DNA of 41,244 bases from Enteropsectra breve (taxonomy: Eukaryota > Microsporidia). The position numbers were made by a program, and so were the translations under genes. The DNA lies in NCBI GenBank assembly GCA_024243835.1, contig JALPMN010000625.1, positions 1 to 41,244 on the forward strand, in the 5' to 3' direction. Positions 18,848-27,588 of the stretch are shown here, piece after piece; position 1 is the stretch's first letter, and every line of letters starts with the position of its first letter. A model generated the notes under the pieces. The model was given only the letters and a program-made list of their open reading frames with translations. It ran no database searches and was not told where the DNA came from.

Positions 18848-20833
18848 TTAATTAAACTCACTAGATTCTGAATCTGCATTTTTGTTCTCATTGTACATCA
18901 TAACTAGTTGATTGCTTGTTGTTGCCTCTTCAGGGGTTTTATCGTCACGCTGCTTAATAAACCTTGGAAATCTCAGGCTTATTCCCTTCCCATCGAAGTT
19001 TCCAGCAGTGTAGAACGGACTAAGACTCAGTGAGGCTGCCTTCACCTCCCACACATATTTGGGTTTTACCCACATGTCTGGTATAATTCCCTTTGAGTTG
19101 TATGAATATTCCGATGTATCAGCACTGACTATTGCACTTAGCTGCGTGTAGAACTCACTAAGATGCGCATCAGAAAATCCCGTTCCAATTTTGCAGCAGG
19201 GCTCATATCTGTTTGATTCATCGTTAAAGACCCCCAGCAGAAATCCCCCATATGCTCCTGTGCGCTTTCCCTTTCCATAAAACACGCCCATCACCACCAT
19301 GTCTATCGAATCGCCAAGATCGTCCAGATAGTCATTTTTCAACTTTATCCACGAGTTTGTGCGTACGGAGGGCTTGTAAATACTCTCCAGCGACTTTATC
19401 ATAACGCCCTCACAGTCGCCCTGTATTGCCTCCCTGAACTGTCCATCGATGTCCTCCACACTCTTGCATTCCAGGCCATTCGCAAACATCAGTTTTCCTG
19501 GAATTTCCTTGAAATTTTCAAATAGTATTTTTCTGCGCTCTTTCAGGCTTTTTCCCAGCAGCTCCTTCCCATCGTAGAAAAGAATATCAAAAACAAAGAC
19601 ACACACAGAAACAGCAATGCTCGCTTCATTTGTGTTTTTTCTTTTTCTTGTGCTCAGCAGCTGGAACGGCATTATTTTCCCATTGGAAAAGGCCACTACC
19701 TCTCCATCAACAATGAAAGGCACATCATGGAGCTTCAGGCTCACTAAATCTGGATATTTTTCTGCAAGATTCTCCATATTACGGCTGAAGACATGGGTCT
19801 TCCCCTCATAGTGGTGCAGCTGCACCCTTTCGCCATCGTATTTGTACTCAGAAACAAATTCCACATTTTCTACTTTTGAAAATGCTTTCGTCAAGTTCTT
19901 CACTGGCTGCGCAAGCATTGGCTTCAGCGGAATGCCAGGCACTATTTTGCAGACTTTGCTCAGACCCCTCAGGCCATGCAAAAGTATATTTTTCACAAGA
20001 TTTTCAAAATTTGGCTGTTTGTTGTAGGCCTCCTTCAGTTCCTGCACCGGATCGAAGACTTCTGATTCTCCATTCATTTTCTGCCTCTTCGTTAGTCTAA
20101 AAAGATCTGTGCCAAGCTCGTTAGTAATCTTCTCTTCCTTTGCAATCATCTCTTCCTTTGCAATCTTTTCTTCCTCTGCAATCATCTCTTCCTTTGACTT
20201 GTTAATCTTCTCTTCTTCATTTTCTAAATTATCTTTATTTTCATCTGCAGGTCTTTGAACAACAAGTATTTTGGGTGCGTCTGAAAATGCCAGGGCAAGT
20301 GAAATCAGCACTGTCTGCAGTGCCAGTCCTATTTTGAGCTTCCCCTCAAAAAGACGAATAATGTACTTGGTCTCAAGAGCAGACGAATTGTTTATTAGAC
20401 TGAGCATTGCATTCTTCTTATTGTTCACAGATTTAGAACCAGTCTGTTTTGATATGCTTCTTAGTCTTTCCAGAACCTCGATAACTGATAGTCTCTTCTG
20501 GCTTATAAAGAGCTGTCCAACACGGTTCTCCATGGCAATAATGCCGTAGTCTCCTGTCTTTACAAATTTTTGTTTGACTGTTTTAGTGGTGAGGCCCGTT
20601 GCCTCGGAAACCGCCGCTGCAATTGCAGACTCCCCAATTCCCAGCTCTGTATTGAAATACTGCGGGTATATCGAAGCTGTGCACAGGAATAGCGAGGGCG
20701 CAATGCTCTCCACATCATTGACCGTCAGCCCTATGAAATACTCCTTGAGCATCTGCTGTATTTCCAGTCTTTTTGTAGTGCTGGATATTTTCTCAAGGGT
20801 GTTGCAGAGCTCCAGAAAGGTAGTGGCAGCCAT
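18848..20833 (-). CDS. CDC9: ATP-dependent DNA ligase I (Cdc9-like)
   Basis: A 661-aa ligase that seals nicks during replication and excision repair in the nucleus. The N-terminal DNA-binding domain spans about residues 1-195. The adenylation domain follows, with motif I EYKYDGER at 329-336 (adenylated Lys331). Motif III-like VDGEVVAF lies near 375-382, and further core motifs include GDCEGVMIKSL and DSIDMVVMG. The OB-fold has a C-terminal RFPRFIKQRDDK motif. It is shorter than yeast Cdc9 (755 aa) because the N-terminal extension that normally carries a PCNA-binding box is missing. A lysine/glutamate-rich repeated insertion (about residues 200-240) separates the DNA-binding and catalytic domains. 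No CCC/GGG motif precedes the ATG. Confidence 0.93.
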   Translation of the reverse strand: MAATTFLELCNTLEKISSTTKRLEIQQMLKEYFIGLTVNDVESIAPSLFLCTASIYPQYFNTELGIGESAIAAAVSEATGLTTKTVKQKFVKTGDYGIIAMENRVGQLFISQKRLSVIEVLERLRSISKQTGSKSVNNKKNAMLSLINNSSALETKYIIRLFEGKLKIGLALQTVLISLALAFSDAPKILVVQRPADENKDNLENEEEKINKSKEEMIAEEEKIAKEEMIAKEEKITNELGTDLFRLTKRQKMNGESEVFDPVQELKEAYNKQPNFENLVKNILLHGLRGLSKVCKIVPGIPLKPMLAQPVKNLTKAFSKVENVEFVSEYKYDGERVQLHHYEGKTHVFSRNMENLAEKYPDLVSLKLHDVPFIVDGEVVAFSNGKIMPFQLLSTRKRKNTNEASIAVSVCVFVFDILFYDGKELLGKSLKERRKILFENFKEIPGKLMFANGLECKSVEDIDGQFREAIQGDCEGVMIKSLESIYKPSVRTNSWIKLKNDYLDDLGDSIDMVVMGVFYGKGKRTGAYGGFLLGVFNDESNRYEPCCKIGTGFSDAHLSEFYTQLSAIVSADTSEYSYNSKGIIPDMWVKPKYVWEVKAASLSLSPFYTAGNFDGKGISLRFPRFIKQRDDKTPEEATTSNQLVMMYNENKNADSESSEFN

Positions 20834-21300
20834 CTGTCAGGATAAAAATTTTTGTATTTATTCCAATGGGGAAAGATATTTCACTCTCTTACATGGAGTT
20901 AAGGATGAATTATTAGTTTTATATGAAAATAGTTATGTACCATAATGAAGCTGCTATACTTGAGTTTATAACATGTGTCGCAAGCTAAAAAATTTATCGG
21001 TAATTATTCGGATGAGCAACGACCAGCAATCGGATACAAAAGATTAATAAAAGGTTTTGACAAAGTTAATTTATTCAAAAATTTACGTACTTATTTCTTT
21101 AATAAAAATGAATAACTCAAATAAGATACAAATACATTTTTGATTGAATATTACACATACTGTTCTTTGTTTTTACTTGATTTATAAGTGCTTATTGCTG
21201 TTGTTTAAAATGCTTTATTTTATACGTCGTATCTAAACAGGATGTTTCTTGCAAAGACTCACAAAGCCTTTGTTTTTGCTTGAAAATTTTTGCCCACAAG
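20834..21300. other. divergent promoter region of ligase and Sec24 genes
   Basis: About 470 bp, AT-rich, separating divergent genes. The CCC start motif of the Sec24 gene is at 21293-21295. No other feature was recognised. Confidence 0.4.
21293..21295 (+). promoter_or_regulatory. CCC start motif deciding the Sec24 start
   Basis: CCC lies five bases before the ATG at 21301. It falls inside the longer frame that begins at 21280, so it argues for the downstream ATG. Confidence 0.55.
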
Positions 21301-23331
21301 ATGGAGACCAAATCCTACAGGTGCTCAGTCAACAATGTGCCAGAGGACCAAAATAAACTGCGCAGCACGAACATACCGCTCTTCTTCAGTGTGGAATTTC
21401 AAAAGGACGGCGAGCCAGCACCGCTCGTTGCAGAATCGCTTTTGCGCTGCGAAAAGTGCAAGGGGTATCTTAATCCGTACGTAGAAATAATAATGCCGGG
21501 CTTTGGATGGAAATGCAACCTCTGCGATACCATAAATTCGGTAGAAGCGGCCTTTCAAATGAACGATCGCAGCCCAAATGAGTTTGCACATGATGCAGTT
21601 AAAAATGCAGAGTATAACAAACGAACATTCACACGCAACGATTTGGTAAATGACATTTATGAGCTGGAGGCGCCAGAGTCGTTCAACGTTAAAACACCCG
21701 ATCCACCAACGCTTATTTTCATACTCGACGTGTCTCTCGAGGCGCAAAAGCTTAATCTTCTCAGCTCTGTAACGAACATCCTCAACGAGATTCTTGGAGA
21801 CACAAACTACGACAAGCGCACCAAGGCCTGTTTTATTTTTTGCAACGAGTTTGCCTATCTGCTGAACAACGACATGAGCTTCAGTGTGATTAGCGGAGAA
21901 ATACCGCATGTTCTGCCATCCACAATTGAATTTTCAATTTCTAAAGATTCTGAAAACTCAATTGCAGGCATCAACTGGACAGCCATAGAAAAGTATTTCT
22001 CGGAGATAAAAAGCATCGGATCACAGCCGCTGCTTCCGCTTAAACTGACAGCGAGCGCATTCAGATCAGCATCCGTTTTTCTCTTCTTTTCAGCACTTCC
22101 CAATATGGGAAACTCGAAGCTCGAAACAACGAACAGCCTTGTGTGCAAAAACACACAGTACAAAGAGGCAGCAGAGCTTCTGCTCAGAAAAAATGCATCT
22201 GTAAATCTATTTATAATGGCACGCACATCCATAGAGCTTTCTGTTATTGGAACCCTTGCACAGCAGACGGGTGGCTTAGAGTTTTACTATCCCAACTACG
22301 ATGGATCGGACCCAGTTTCCACAGCAAAGTTATATGGAGATTTAGTTGCGTATTTTAACAGCGATGCTGGCTATGGCGGAGTGTGCAGAATTCGCTCAAA
22401 TGACGGTGTTGTTCTGAAAAGCGTTTATGGAAATTTTACCCAAAAAGGCGCGGATCTTCTGGGATATGCAAACTACAATTCTCTGCATATGATAAACTTT
22501 ACGTTACAGCCGTATAACGATATTAAAAAGGCGCTGTATGCACAAATAGCAATGATAAAGGTAAATAAGCAGGGAAAGCGGCTGATAAGAGTCTTCAATA
22601 TATGCATTCCGGCGGGTGGAAAGGAACTGTACTCTTCGTGCGATGCGAATGCGATATGCCATGCGCTTATGTTAGAGTCTTTCTATTATGAGGGCAAAAA
22701 GAAACTTTCGGGCGGCGAATATATGAGAGGCGCTCTCAACAAGATCTGGAAAGAAGTCTGGGAAAGTGAGCGAAGAATTCCGGATGCTTTGCAGATACTG
22801 CCGAGTCTTGTTTTGAGCTGCAGCAAATCCATTGTGTTGCGTGGAGACACCAGTACTCCAGCCGACTTCAGAAGCTTCTACATGTATCTCTATGCAAATA
22901 TGCACCGAAAGATCATAGATTTGCTCATTTATCCAACGCTTCTTAATATTTTCGATGAAAATGTAGCACCGATGGCTCTGTCTAAAAACTCACTGGCCGC
23001 AAACTCAATTTGTCTTCTTGATACTGGGGCTTCTCTACTGTTTTTTATCGGAAAGTCCACGGATCCAGAGGTTGTTAAAATGCTGTTTTCAACAACATCG
23101 TCTGGACCGTTCCTTTTTGATCCCCCTAAGAACGAAATATCAGATTATGTTGCAAACCTGCTGGACTATCTCCTAGCCGATAGATCTCTATCACCAAGGT
23201 ACATTCTCGTGAATGATCAAGAGGACAGTATTTACAGCACCGTTTTTCACAGCTATCTGTACGATGATAAAATGTACATGCTTGATGGAATCAGCGAGTT
23301 CAGAGGCTCGCTAGGTAATCTTTTGAAATAA
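21301..23331 (+). CDS. SEC24: COPII coat subunit Sec24
   Basis: A 676-aa Sec24-type protein, the cargo-binding half of the inner COPII coat that pairs with Sec23 on ER exit sites. A zinc ribbon with C50, C53, C72 and C75 (LRCEKCKGYLNPYV, KCNLC) comes first. Then come the trunk/vWA-like domain (PPTLIFILDVSLE), beta-sandwich and helical regions, and a gelsolin-like C-terminus (LLDTGASLLFFIGKS). The RCxxC-x-x-Y-x-NP signature favours Sec24 over Sec23. The disordered N-terminal extension of yeast Sec24 (926 aa) is absent. The start chosen is M8 of the longest frame because of the CCC motif. Confidence 0.88.
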   Translation: METKSYRCSVNNVPEDQNKLRSTNIPLFFSVEFQKDGEPAPLVAESLLRCEKCKGYLNPYVEIIMPGFGWKCNLCDTINSVEAAFQMNDRSPNEFAHDAVKNAEYNKRTFTRNDLVNDIYELEAPESFNVKTPDPPTLIFILDVSLEAQKLNLLSSVTNILNEILGDTNYDKRTKACFIFCNEFAYLLNNDMSFSVISGEIPHVLPSTIEFSISKDSENSIAGINWTAIEKYFSEIKSIGSQPLLPLKLTASAFRSASVFLFFSALPNMGNSKLETTNSLVCKNTQYKEAAELLLRKNASVNLFIMARTSIELSVIGTLAQQTGGLEFYYPNYDGSDPVSTAKLYGDLVAYFNSDAGYGGVCRIRSNDGVVLKSVYGNFTQKGADLLGYANYNSLHMINFTLQPYNDIKKALYAQIAMIKVNKQGKRLIRVFNICIPAGGKELYSSCDANAICHALMLESFYYEGKKKLSGGEYMRGALNKIWKEVWESERRIPDALQILPSLVLSCSKSIVLRGDTSTPADFRSFYMYLYANMHRKIIDLLIYPTLLNIFDENVAPMALSKNSLAANSICLLDTGASLLFFIGKSTDPEVVKMLFSTTSSGPFLFDPPKNEISDYVANLLDYLLADRSLSPRYILVNDQEDSIYSTVFHSYLYDDKMYMLDGISEFRGSLGNLLK

Positions 23332-23542
23332 AATTTATTTACACGCTCACACTTCTTTAATCAATTTAGTATTTCACTATGAAACAGCCTTATTTACAAG
23401 CAAAAAGCTCTTTTACTCATAAATCATTTTTTATAAACAATTTTTAATCCACTTCATAAACCATTTAAGGTGTTTGTTTTGGTATAAAACTGAATTACAG
23501 CTCAAATAGTTCTTCTTTTTCTACTTTATTTTAGAACTCTAT

Positions 23543-23725
23543 TTATAGGCCCAGAAGTTCTTTGATCTTAGCATTCACCAACTTTTGCACTTCATCGGGC
23601 CACAGAACCTGCGAAATACTATTTGGATCTAGGCTGGCCGAGATCGCCTTGGCTAAATCAGTGTCGTATGCATCCCTGTGCGCTTTTTCGGGTGTGTCAA
23701 TCGAGTCTTCATCAAAATCGAACAT
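23543..23725 (-). CDS. 60-aa protein with a ubiquitin-interacting motif
   Basis: Residues 21-33 (DTDLAKAISASLD) fit the ubiquitin-interacting motif consensus: acidic residues, L-x-x-A-[hydrophobic]-x-x-S-L, acidic. Leu24, Ala27, Ile28 and Ser31 occupy the key positions. The first 20 residues are acidic, and the C-terminus (SQVLWPDEVQKLVNAKIKEL) is a likely second helix. Start support is good: CCC at 23731-23733 (GGG on plus) lies five bases upstream of the ATG. A single motif of this kind binds ubiquitin weakly, so the protein could be an adaptor. No longer homologue is recognised, and the motif match may be fortuitous. Confidence 0.55.
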   Translation of the reverse strand: MFDFDEDSIDTPEKAHRDAYDTDLAKAISASLDPNSISQVLWPDEVQKLVNAKIKELLGL

Positions 23726-23858
23726 TCTATGGGCTATTTAAATTGCAATTTTATTTCTCTTGTGAAAAGTCAATGTATTTGTATCACGATGTTTTCCATA
23801 GTTCTGACCTAAAACCTGACATTTTTATAAAACAATATTCAGAATGTAAATAAAAGAA

Positions 23859-24365
23859 ATGATTGAGATTTTAGAGGATAAATTATACAAGCTGGAAGAA
23901 GCCATTGAACGGATGGACAACGGCAGCTCCTATAGAGCCAGAGACGAGATAAGCTATCTTATTAAGGCTGCTGAGTCGCTCATGGCATTTTACCAGTTTC
24001 CAGCCGGGGTAGTGGCGAGATACAACGCCATAAAGCTCAGGTTTATGAAGAGAAACGGGGAGCAGCATATATACAACACAGCAAATAGATCCATACGAAT
24101 AAATAAGATAAGAAGCGATGCTGCGCACATAGTAGACCTTAACGATCTTATGGCTGAGTACGTGGGTGCCCAGCAGGATGAAATAGACACACTAGACAGA
24201 ACTATGGCCGGTACTGAAGAGGAAATCTGCAGAACAGGAACGGTACTGGAAAAAGTACGGAAGAAAAAGTGGATAAAAATGAAAAGATGGCGCTACGTAG
24301 GAGGCACGATGATAGCAATGCTTCTTTTGTATTCAACAAGGTTTATTAAAATAAAAATATTTTAG
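23859..24365 (+). CDS. syntaxin-like Q-SNARE
   Basis: This 168-aa protein is tail-anchored: a basic stretch (VRKKKWIKMKRW) and a hydrophobic segment near residues 147-160 stand close to the C-terminus. The preceding heptad region (about 83-136) matches a SNARE motif, with LMAEYVGAQQDEIDTLD carrying the zero-layer glutamine at Q105 and hydrophobic residues at +4 and +7. The pattern is closest to syntaxins (Qa), although Qb or Qc cannot be excluded. The N-terminal 80 residues are helical, much shorter than a full Habc domain. Its role would be fusion in the secretory pathway. The membrane it acts on cannot be told. There is no CCC/GGG start motif. Confidence 0.7.
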   Translation: MIEILEDKLYKLEEAIERMDNGSSYRARDEISYLIKAAESLMAFYQFPAGVVARYNAIKLRFMKRNGEQHIYNTANRSIRINKIRSDAAHIVDLNDLMAEYVGAQQDEIDTLDRTMAGTEEEICRTGTVLEKVRKKKWIKMKRWRYVGGTMIAMLLLYSTRFIKIKIF

Positions 24366-24596
24366 AAAGGCATGTAAAGAGGTGTTTTATTGTCTAGAAT
24401 ATTTAATGATGCGAGCACTTAAATACCTATTTATTTATAGTTCTGGCTCTTATATAGCCTTTTTGAATCTCAGAACATAATCATTTCACAGCTTAGAATG
24501 TTGCTCTGTGCAGCTATAAATCAATGTAGTTCATCGATTTAATTTATAGGTGCAGTTTATAAGTAAGGTATTGAGACAATTATAATTTCTATATGC

Positions 24597-24605
24597 GGGG
24601 GACCC
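24597..24605 (+). promoter_or_regulatory. GGGGG-A-CCC start motif of the FYR gene
   Basis: GGGGG (24597-24601) and CCC (24603-24605) occur together directly before the ATG at 24606. This is the strongest copy of the start motif in the window. The two runs are complementary but too close to fold into a hairpin. Confidence 0.6.
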
Positions 24606-25178
24606 ATGGGAGAATTTGGAAAAAGTTTCGAAAAATTATACAGAGAAAAATATGCCATGCTTCTGAACAAAATAGAACTACGGGAAAGCGCACAGGCAAT
24701 GGAAGAGGAAAACATGCTGTTCTCTGAGTGCATCCCGCTCTGCTCGCCGCCCAAGACAGACTACCCGATTATTCTTGGAAACTCTCTGACAAGAATATCC
24801 ATTACGAACATAGGCTCCTTTCCACCATATAAATACACAAACAAAATTATATACCCAGTGAATTACACCTGCAAAAAGCGCGGAAAACACCATATTAACT
24901 ACAAGAAGAACACAAAGGAGAAGGCGTTGTATATTTGCAAAATAACCGCCAAGGGCATTGAAATAGCAGCTGATGATGGGTATGTCTGGTCCGGAGAAGA
25001 CGTATGGAGGAAGTTCACGGAAGATCTGAATGGCTTTGACGAGTATTCGTCCGTTGAAGATTTTATGGGCCTTACGCACCCGAATGTAACTAAAATGATC
25101 GAAGAAATTGGTGATATCAGCAAATTTAATGGCTATGTTCCATTTGCACAGCGCCAAATACAAGGACATTCTCTATGA
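24606..25178 (+). CDS. FYRN/FYRC-domain protein, probable chromatin factor
   Basis: A 190-aa protein formed almost wholly by the two F/Y-rich motifs found in trithorax/MLL, JARID1 and TBRG1 proteins. The FYRN part is about residues 57-92 (GNSLTRISITNIGSFPPY, then NKIIYPVNYTCKK). The FYRC part is about 107-183 (ALYICKI, then GYVWSGEDVWRKF, GLTHPNVTKMIEEI, YVPF). FYRN and FYRC fold together into one alpha/beta module in TBRG1. No SET, JmjC or PHD domain is attached. The domains suggest a chromatin-associated nuclear protein. The next gene, 164 bp downstream on the same strand, is a Su(z)12-like protein, which supports that role. Confidence 0.75.
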   Translation: MGEFGKSFEKLYREKYAMLLNKIELRESAQAMEEENMLFSECIPLCSPPKTDYPIILGNSLTRISITNIGSFPPYKYTNKIIYPVNYTCKKRGKHHINYKKNTKEKALYICKITAKGIEIAADDGYVWSGEDVWRKFTEDLNGFDEYSSVEDFMGLTHPNVTKMIEEIGDISKFNGYVPFAQRQIQGHSL

Positions 25179-25342
25179 GAAAGCACTGAAATTACAATAA
25201 ATGTTATGTATTGACATTGCTGCTTATTATTAATCTGATTTTTAAATCGAGAAGCACCAGAGTGCAACTGTAATGGAGGTATTAATTTTGTTCTTCTTTT
25301 TACCAAAATAATACAATTTAAAAAGCGAATGCTACAGGGGCT

Positions 25343-26392
25343 ATGGGAAAGTGGTTGATTGAAAACAAAATTGGAAACAAGCCCTTATTTATCAGCAAAG
25401 GAAGAGAAAAACAGCTGCTAACTCAGAAGATAGAGGAAAAGGAGTGCTGCGCACTAACTTTTACCGCGATAGATCTTCCGGAGAATACCTGGGCCAGCTG
25501 GGGATACATAAAGACAACCCGTGGAAATATCCCGCTTTCCCTCGAGCTATTCAAACCAATTGTGCTGTTTAGTTGCTTTGATGAGATTGTTCTGAATGTC
25601 TTCCACTTTGGAGCAACCAATACTGTTCGTCTGTACCGGCTGAAGATGCACTGCTGCAAGAACTTTCATTTGGCTAGAGTGAAGGCGTATTCTGTTGGAC
25701 TATTTTCCTCAGACAACTTTATGGATACGGGAGAGGAATACATCGAACTAACATGCAAGATAGAAAATCTGAGAGATAATGACGAGTACCACTATAGTAT
25801 CAAGAAGGAAGAGCATGAAACACAGCCGCACATGGTGGTAGATTTCCAGGGAGAAAAGTACAATACTGAAAAAAACATGTGCATTTTTTGCTTGCAGAAC
25901 TATGGGAGTATGGAGGCCCTAAACAGCCATATAAACAATTTTCATTTCTACTATCAGTCTGAGATAATAAAGGATAAAGAACACTACTTAAAGATTATAG
26001 AACTTGAACATCCCATGGAAAACGATATTAGCATTGCTGGCTCAATAGTATTTCTTAAGAGACGGGGAGACAAGCCCATCGATTATAGAATAAAGGACTA
26101 TGGGCCGCTGATCAACAGGGAATATGAAAACATGGACTATTCTGAGGCCCTGGCTGCACATGTGAATTCAAGGATTCATGGTGCAAATGATGTAGAAGAG
26201 GGAATAATGAAGGAGTGGAATAAGCTCAGGATTATGGACAACAATATTGAGAATGTGTTCTATGGGGTACTGTATAAATATGGATTGGTTCCTGAGGTAG
26301 TCAGGCTGATTGAAATACTCTATAGAAGCAGCATTTTCAATACGGAAGAAATATGCAATCTGCTAGAAAAATACAGAAAGGAAGTAAAATAA
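25343..26392 (+). CDS. Su(z)12-like zinc-finger and VEFS-box protein
   Basis: This 349-aa protein has the arrangement of Su(z)12/EMF2/VEL-type PRC2 subunits. A C2H2 finger has C180, C183, H196 and H201 (C-x2-C-x12-H-x4-H). It is followed by a C-terminal VEFS-box-like region at about 255-345. Within it, DVEEGIMKEWN (283-293) corresponds to DVNEGEKELMKLWN of human SUZ12, followed by the expected helices to LLEKYRKEVK. In PRC2 this domain binds and activates the H3K27 methyltransferase E(z). The N-terminal 170 residues are divergent and beta-rich; the family is usually 600-740 aa, so this is about half size. GGGG at 25337-25340 supports the start. No E(z) or ESC gene is in the window. Confidence 0.75.
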   Translation: MGKWLIENKIGNKPLFISKGREKQLLTQKIEEKECCALTFTAIDLPENTWASWGYIKTTRGNIPLSLELFKPIVLFSCFDEIVLNVFHFGATNTVRLYRLKMHCCKNFHLARVKAYSVGLFSSDNFMDTGEEYIELTCKIENLRDNDEYHYSIKKEEHETQPHMVVDFQGEKYNTEKNMCIFCLQNYGSMEALNSHINNFHFYYQSEIIKDKEHYLKIIELEHPMENDISIAGSIVFLKRRGDKPIDYRIKDYGPLINREYENMDYSEALAAHVNSRIHGANDVEEGIMKEWNKLRIMDNNIENVFYGVLYKYGLVPEVVRLIEILYRSSIFNTEEICNLLEKYRKEVK

Positions 26393-26518
26393 ATTATTTC
26401 TTTCATATGTTTCTACATGAGGAGTGTGTTTTATGGCAAATCACATTACTTAAGTGTAATACAAATGCATTCAATTTTATAATGAAAGAAAAAGCATATA
26501 TAACGGTCAATGATAACA

Positions 26519-26749
26519 CTAATATTTACAGTAAAGTCTGCTTAAGGACAATTTTTGCTTAAGGATATCTTTACTGTAAATGAACAGAAATAATTTGAAT
26601 ATCATTGAATAAGACAGATCATATAATAATAAAAGACTAGAAACAGGACTTGGAAATAAATGTCTTTGGCCTCTGACGCTCAACAGCAACACTGCTGACA
26701 AGTTCTTAAAACCAAAATACTCTTGAAAACATGACACACCTCTCCTCAT
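26519..26749 (-). CDS. doubtful small hydrophobic protein, 76 aa
   Basis: The frame starts at an ATG preceded two bases upstream by CCC (GGG at 26752-26754 on plus), the start motif used by neighbouring genes. The product would be Leu- and Ser-rich with a hydrophobic C-terminal half (YSMIFKLFLFIY). Against it: no recognised family, overlap of its 3' end with the inverted repeat, and location in an AT-rich gap where chance frames of this size are expected. Confidence 0.2.
   Translation of the reverse strand: MRRGVSCFQEYFGFKNLSAVLLLSVRGQRHLFPSPVSSLLLLYDLSYSMIFKLFLFIYSKDILKQKLSLSRLYCKY
26524..26581. repeat. 13-bp perfect inverted repeat with internal direct repeats
   Basis: The arm ATTTACAGTAAAG at 26524-26536 is perfectly inverted at 26569-26581. 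Inside the 32-bp spacer, GCTTAAGGA occurs twice, at 26540-26548 and 26557-26565. It would form a hairpin in RNA or a cruciform in DNA. It could be a small non-autonomous element remnant, an RNA 3' element of the upstream gene, or a protein-binding site. Confidence 0.65.
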
Positions 26750-27078
26750 GAGGGAAAGGCTTAAGAGTTTCCAGGGTTAAAATTTTTATAATTTTTTATA
26801 GTAAAATTTTGCAATAAAGAAGCACTGTTGTGAGCTGTAAAGACTAATCATGACTTAAGCAAGTGACTGATACACCAATGGTAAAAGATCCAATTCTAAC
26901 TTAATCATGCACATATAAATATTTATGCTGAAAAAATTCTGCAAAATCCTCAAATAAACATTAAATCCATGTTAGAGGATTTACCTGTTATCACACTCAT
27001 ACAATGCCTTAAGATAAATCTAATGTTAAACGCAATAAAAATAAGTTCAGATAAATATGCTTTTTTCATTAATTTAGT

Positions 27079-27588
27079 TTACAAGAACTTTTTAAAAGTC
27101 TTGTCCATCTCGCTCAGAAACAGCACATGGTCCATTGTTCCACTCTCGTAGAAGAGATCGAAAACACTTCTGCGGAACTTCGTGGGCTTCTTCTGTTCGT
27201 TTTTATAGGCATTTATTTCGTAGTCCCAGGCGCCATCCACAAGCCGTGTTTCCAGCTTGAAGCCACGGTACGCGAGATTCTCTCCCTGCCAGAGACGGAT
27301 CAGTGCGTTTACTCCATTGAGAACGAAATATGTGACAACACAGAGCATCAGCTTATTTTTCTCTTTGTAGAAGTCTCCATGGACACTCATGTAGGTGGTC
27401 CAAGCGGCAAGGGCCACCGATACAAATCTTACTGCCAGGCTCATGTCCTCGAACATGTAGTTCCGTTTGCATCCTGCATGAATAAAATACTCGTCAACAC
27501 AGCCGTCAAGCGTTGCCTTCAGGTTTACTGGGTTGTGGACATCGATGATGACTTTTTTCTTGTTGTATTTTTCGAGGAGCTTTTCCAT
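27079..27588 (-). CDS. SPC2: signal peptidase complex subunit 2 (Spc2/SPCS2)
   Basis: A 169-aa ER membrane protein with two membrane spans (about residues 51-69 and 80-98) and cytosolic ends, as in SPCS2/Spc25. Supporting segments are NPVNLKATLDGCVDEYF before the first span and the acidic/aromatic C-terminal tail. The subunit is a non-catalytic part of the complex that removes signal peptides, and it helps contact the translocon. The length is close to yeast Spc2 (178 aa). The start chosen is M18 of the longest frame because CCC (GGG at 27589-27591 on plus) abuts the ATG. Confidence 0.75.
   Translation of the reverse strand: MEKLLEKYNKKKVIIDVHNPVNLKATLDGCVDEYFIHAGCKRNYMFEDMSLAVRFVSVALAAWTTYMSVHGDFYKEKNKLMLCVVTYFVLNGVNALIRLWQGENLAYRGFKLETRLVDGAWDYEINAYKNEQKKPTKFRRSVFDLFYESGTMDHVLFLSEMDKTFKKFL

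Larger units (their letters stand above)
26393..27078. other. long intergenic region with an inverted repeat
   Basis: About 690 bp between the convergent Su(z)12-like and Spc2 genes. It contains a perfect 13-bp inverted repeat (26524-26581) and a doubtful 76-codon minus-strand frame (26519-26749). The remainder is AT-rich, with nothing else recognised. Confidence 0.4.
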
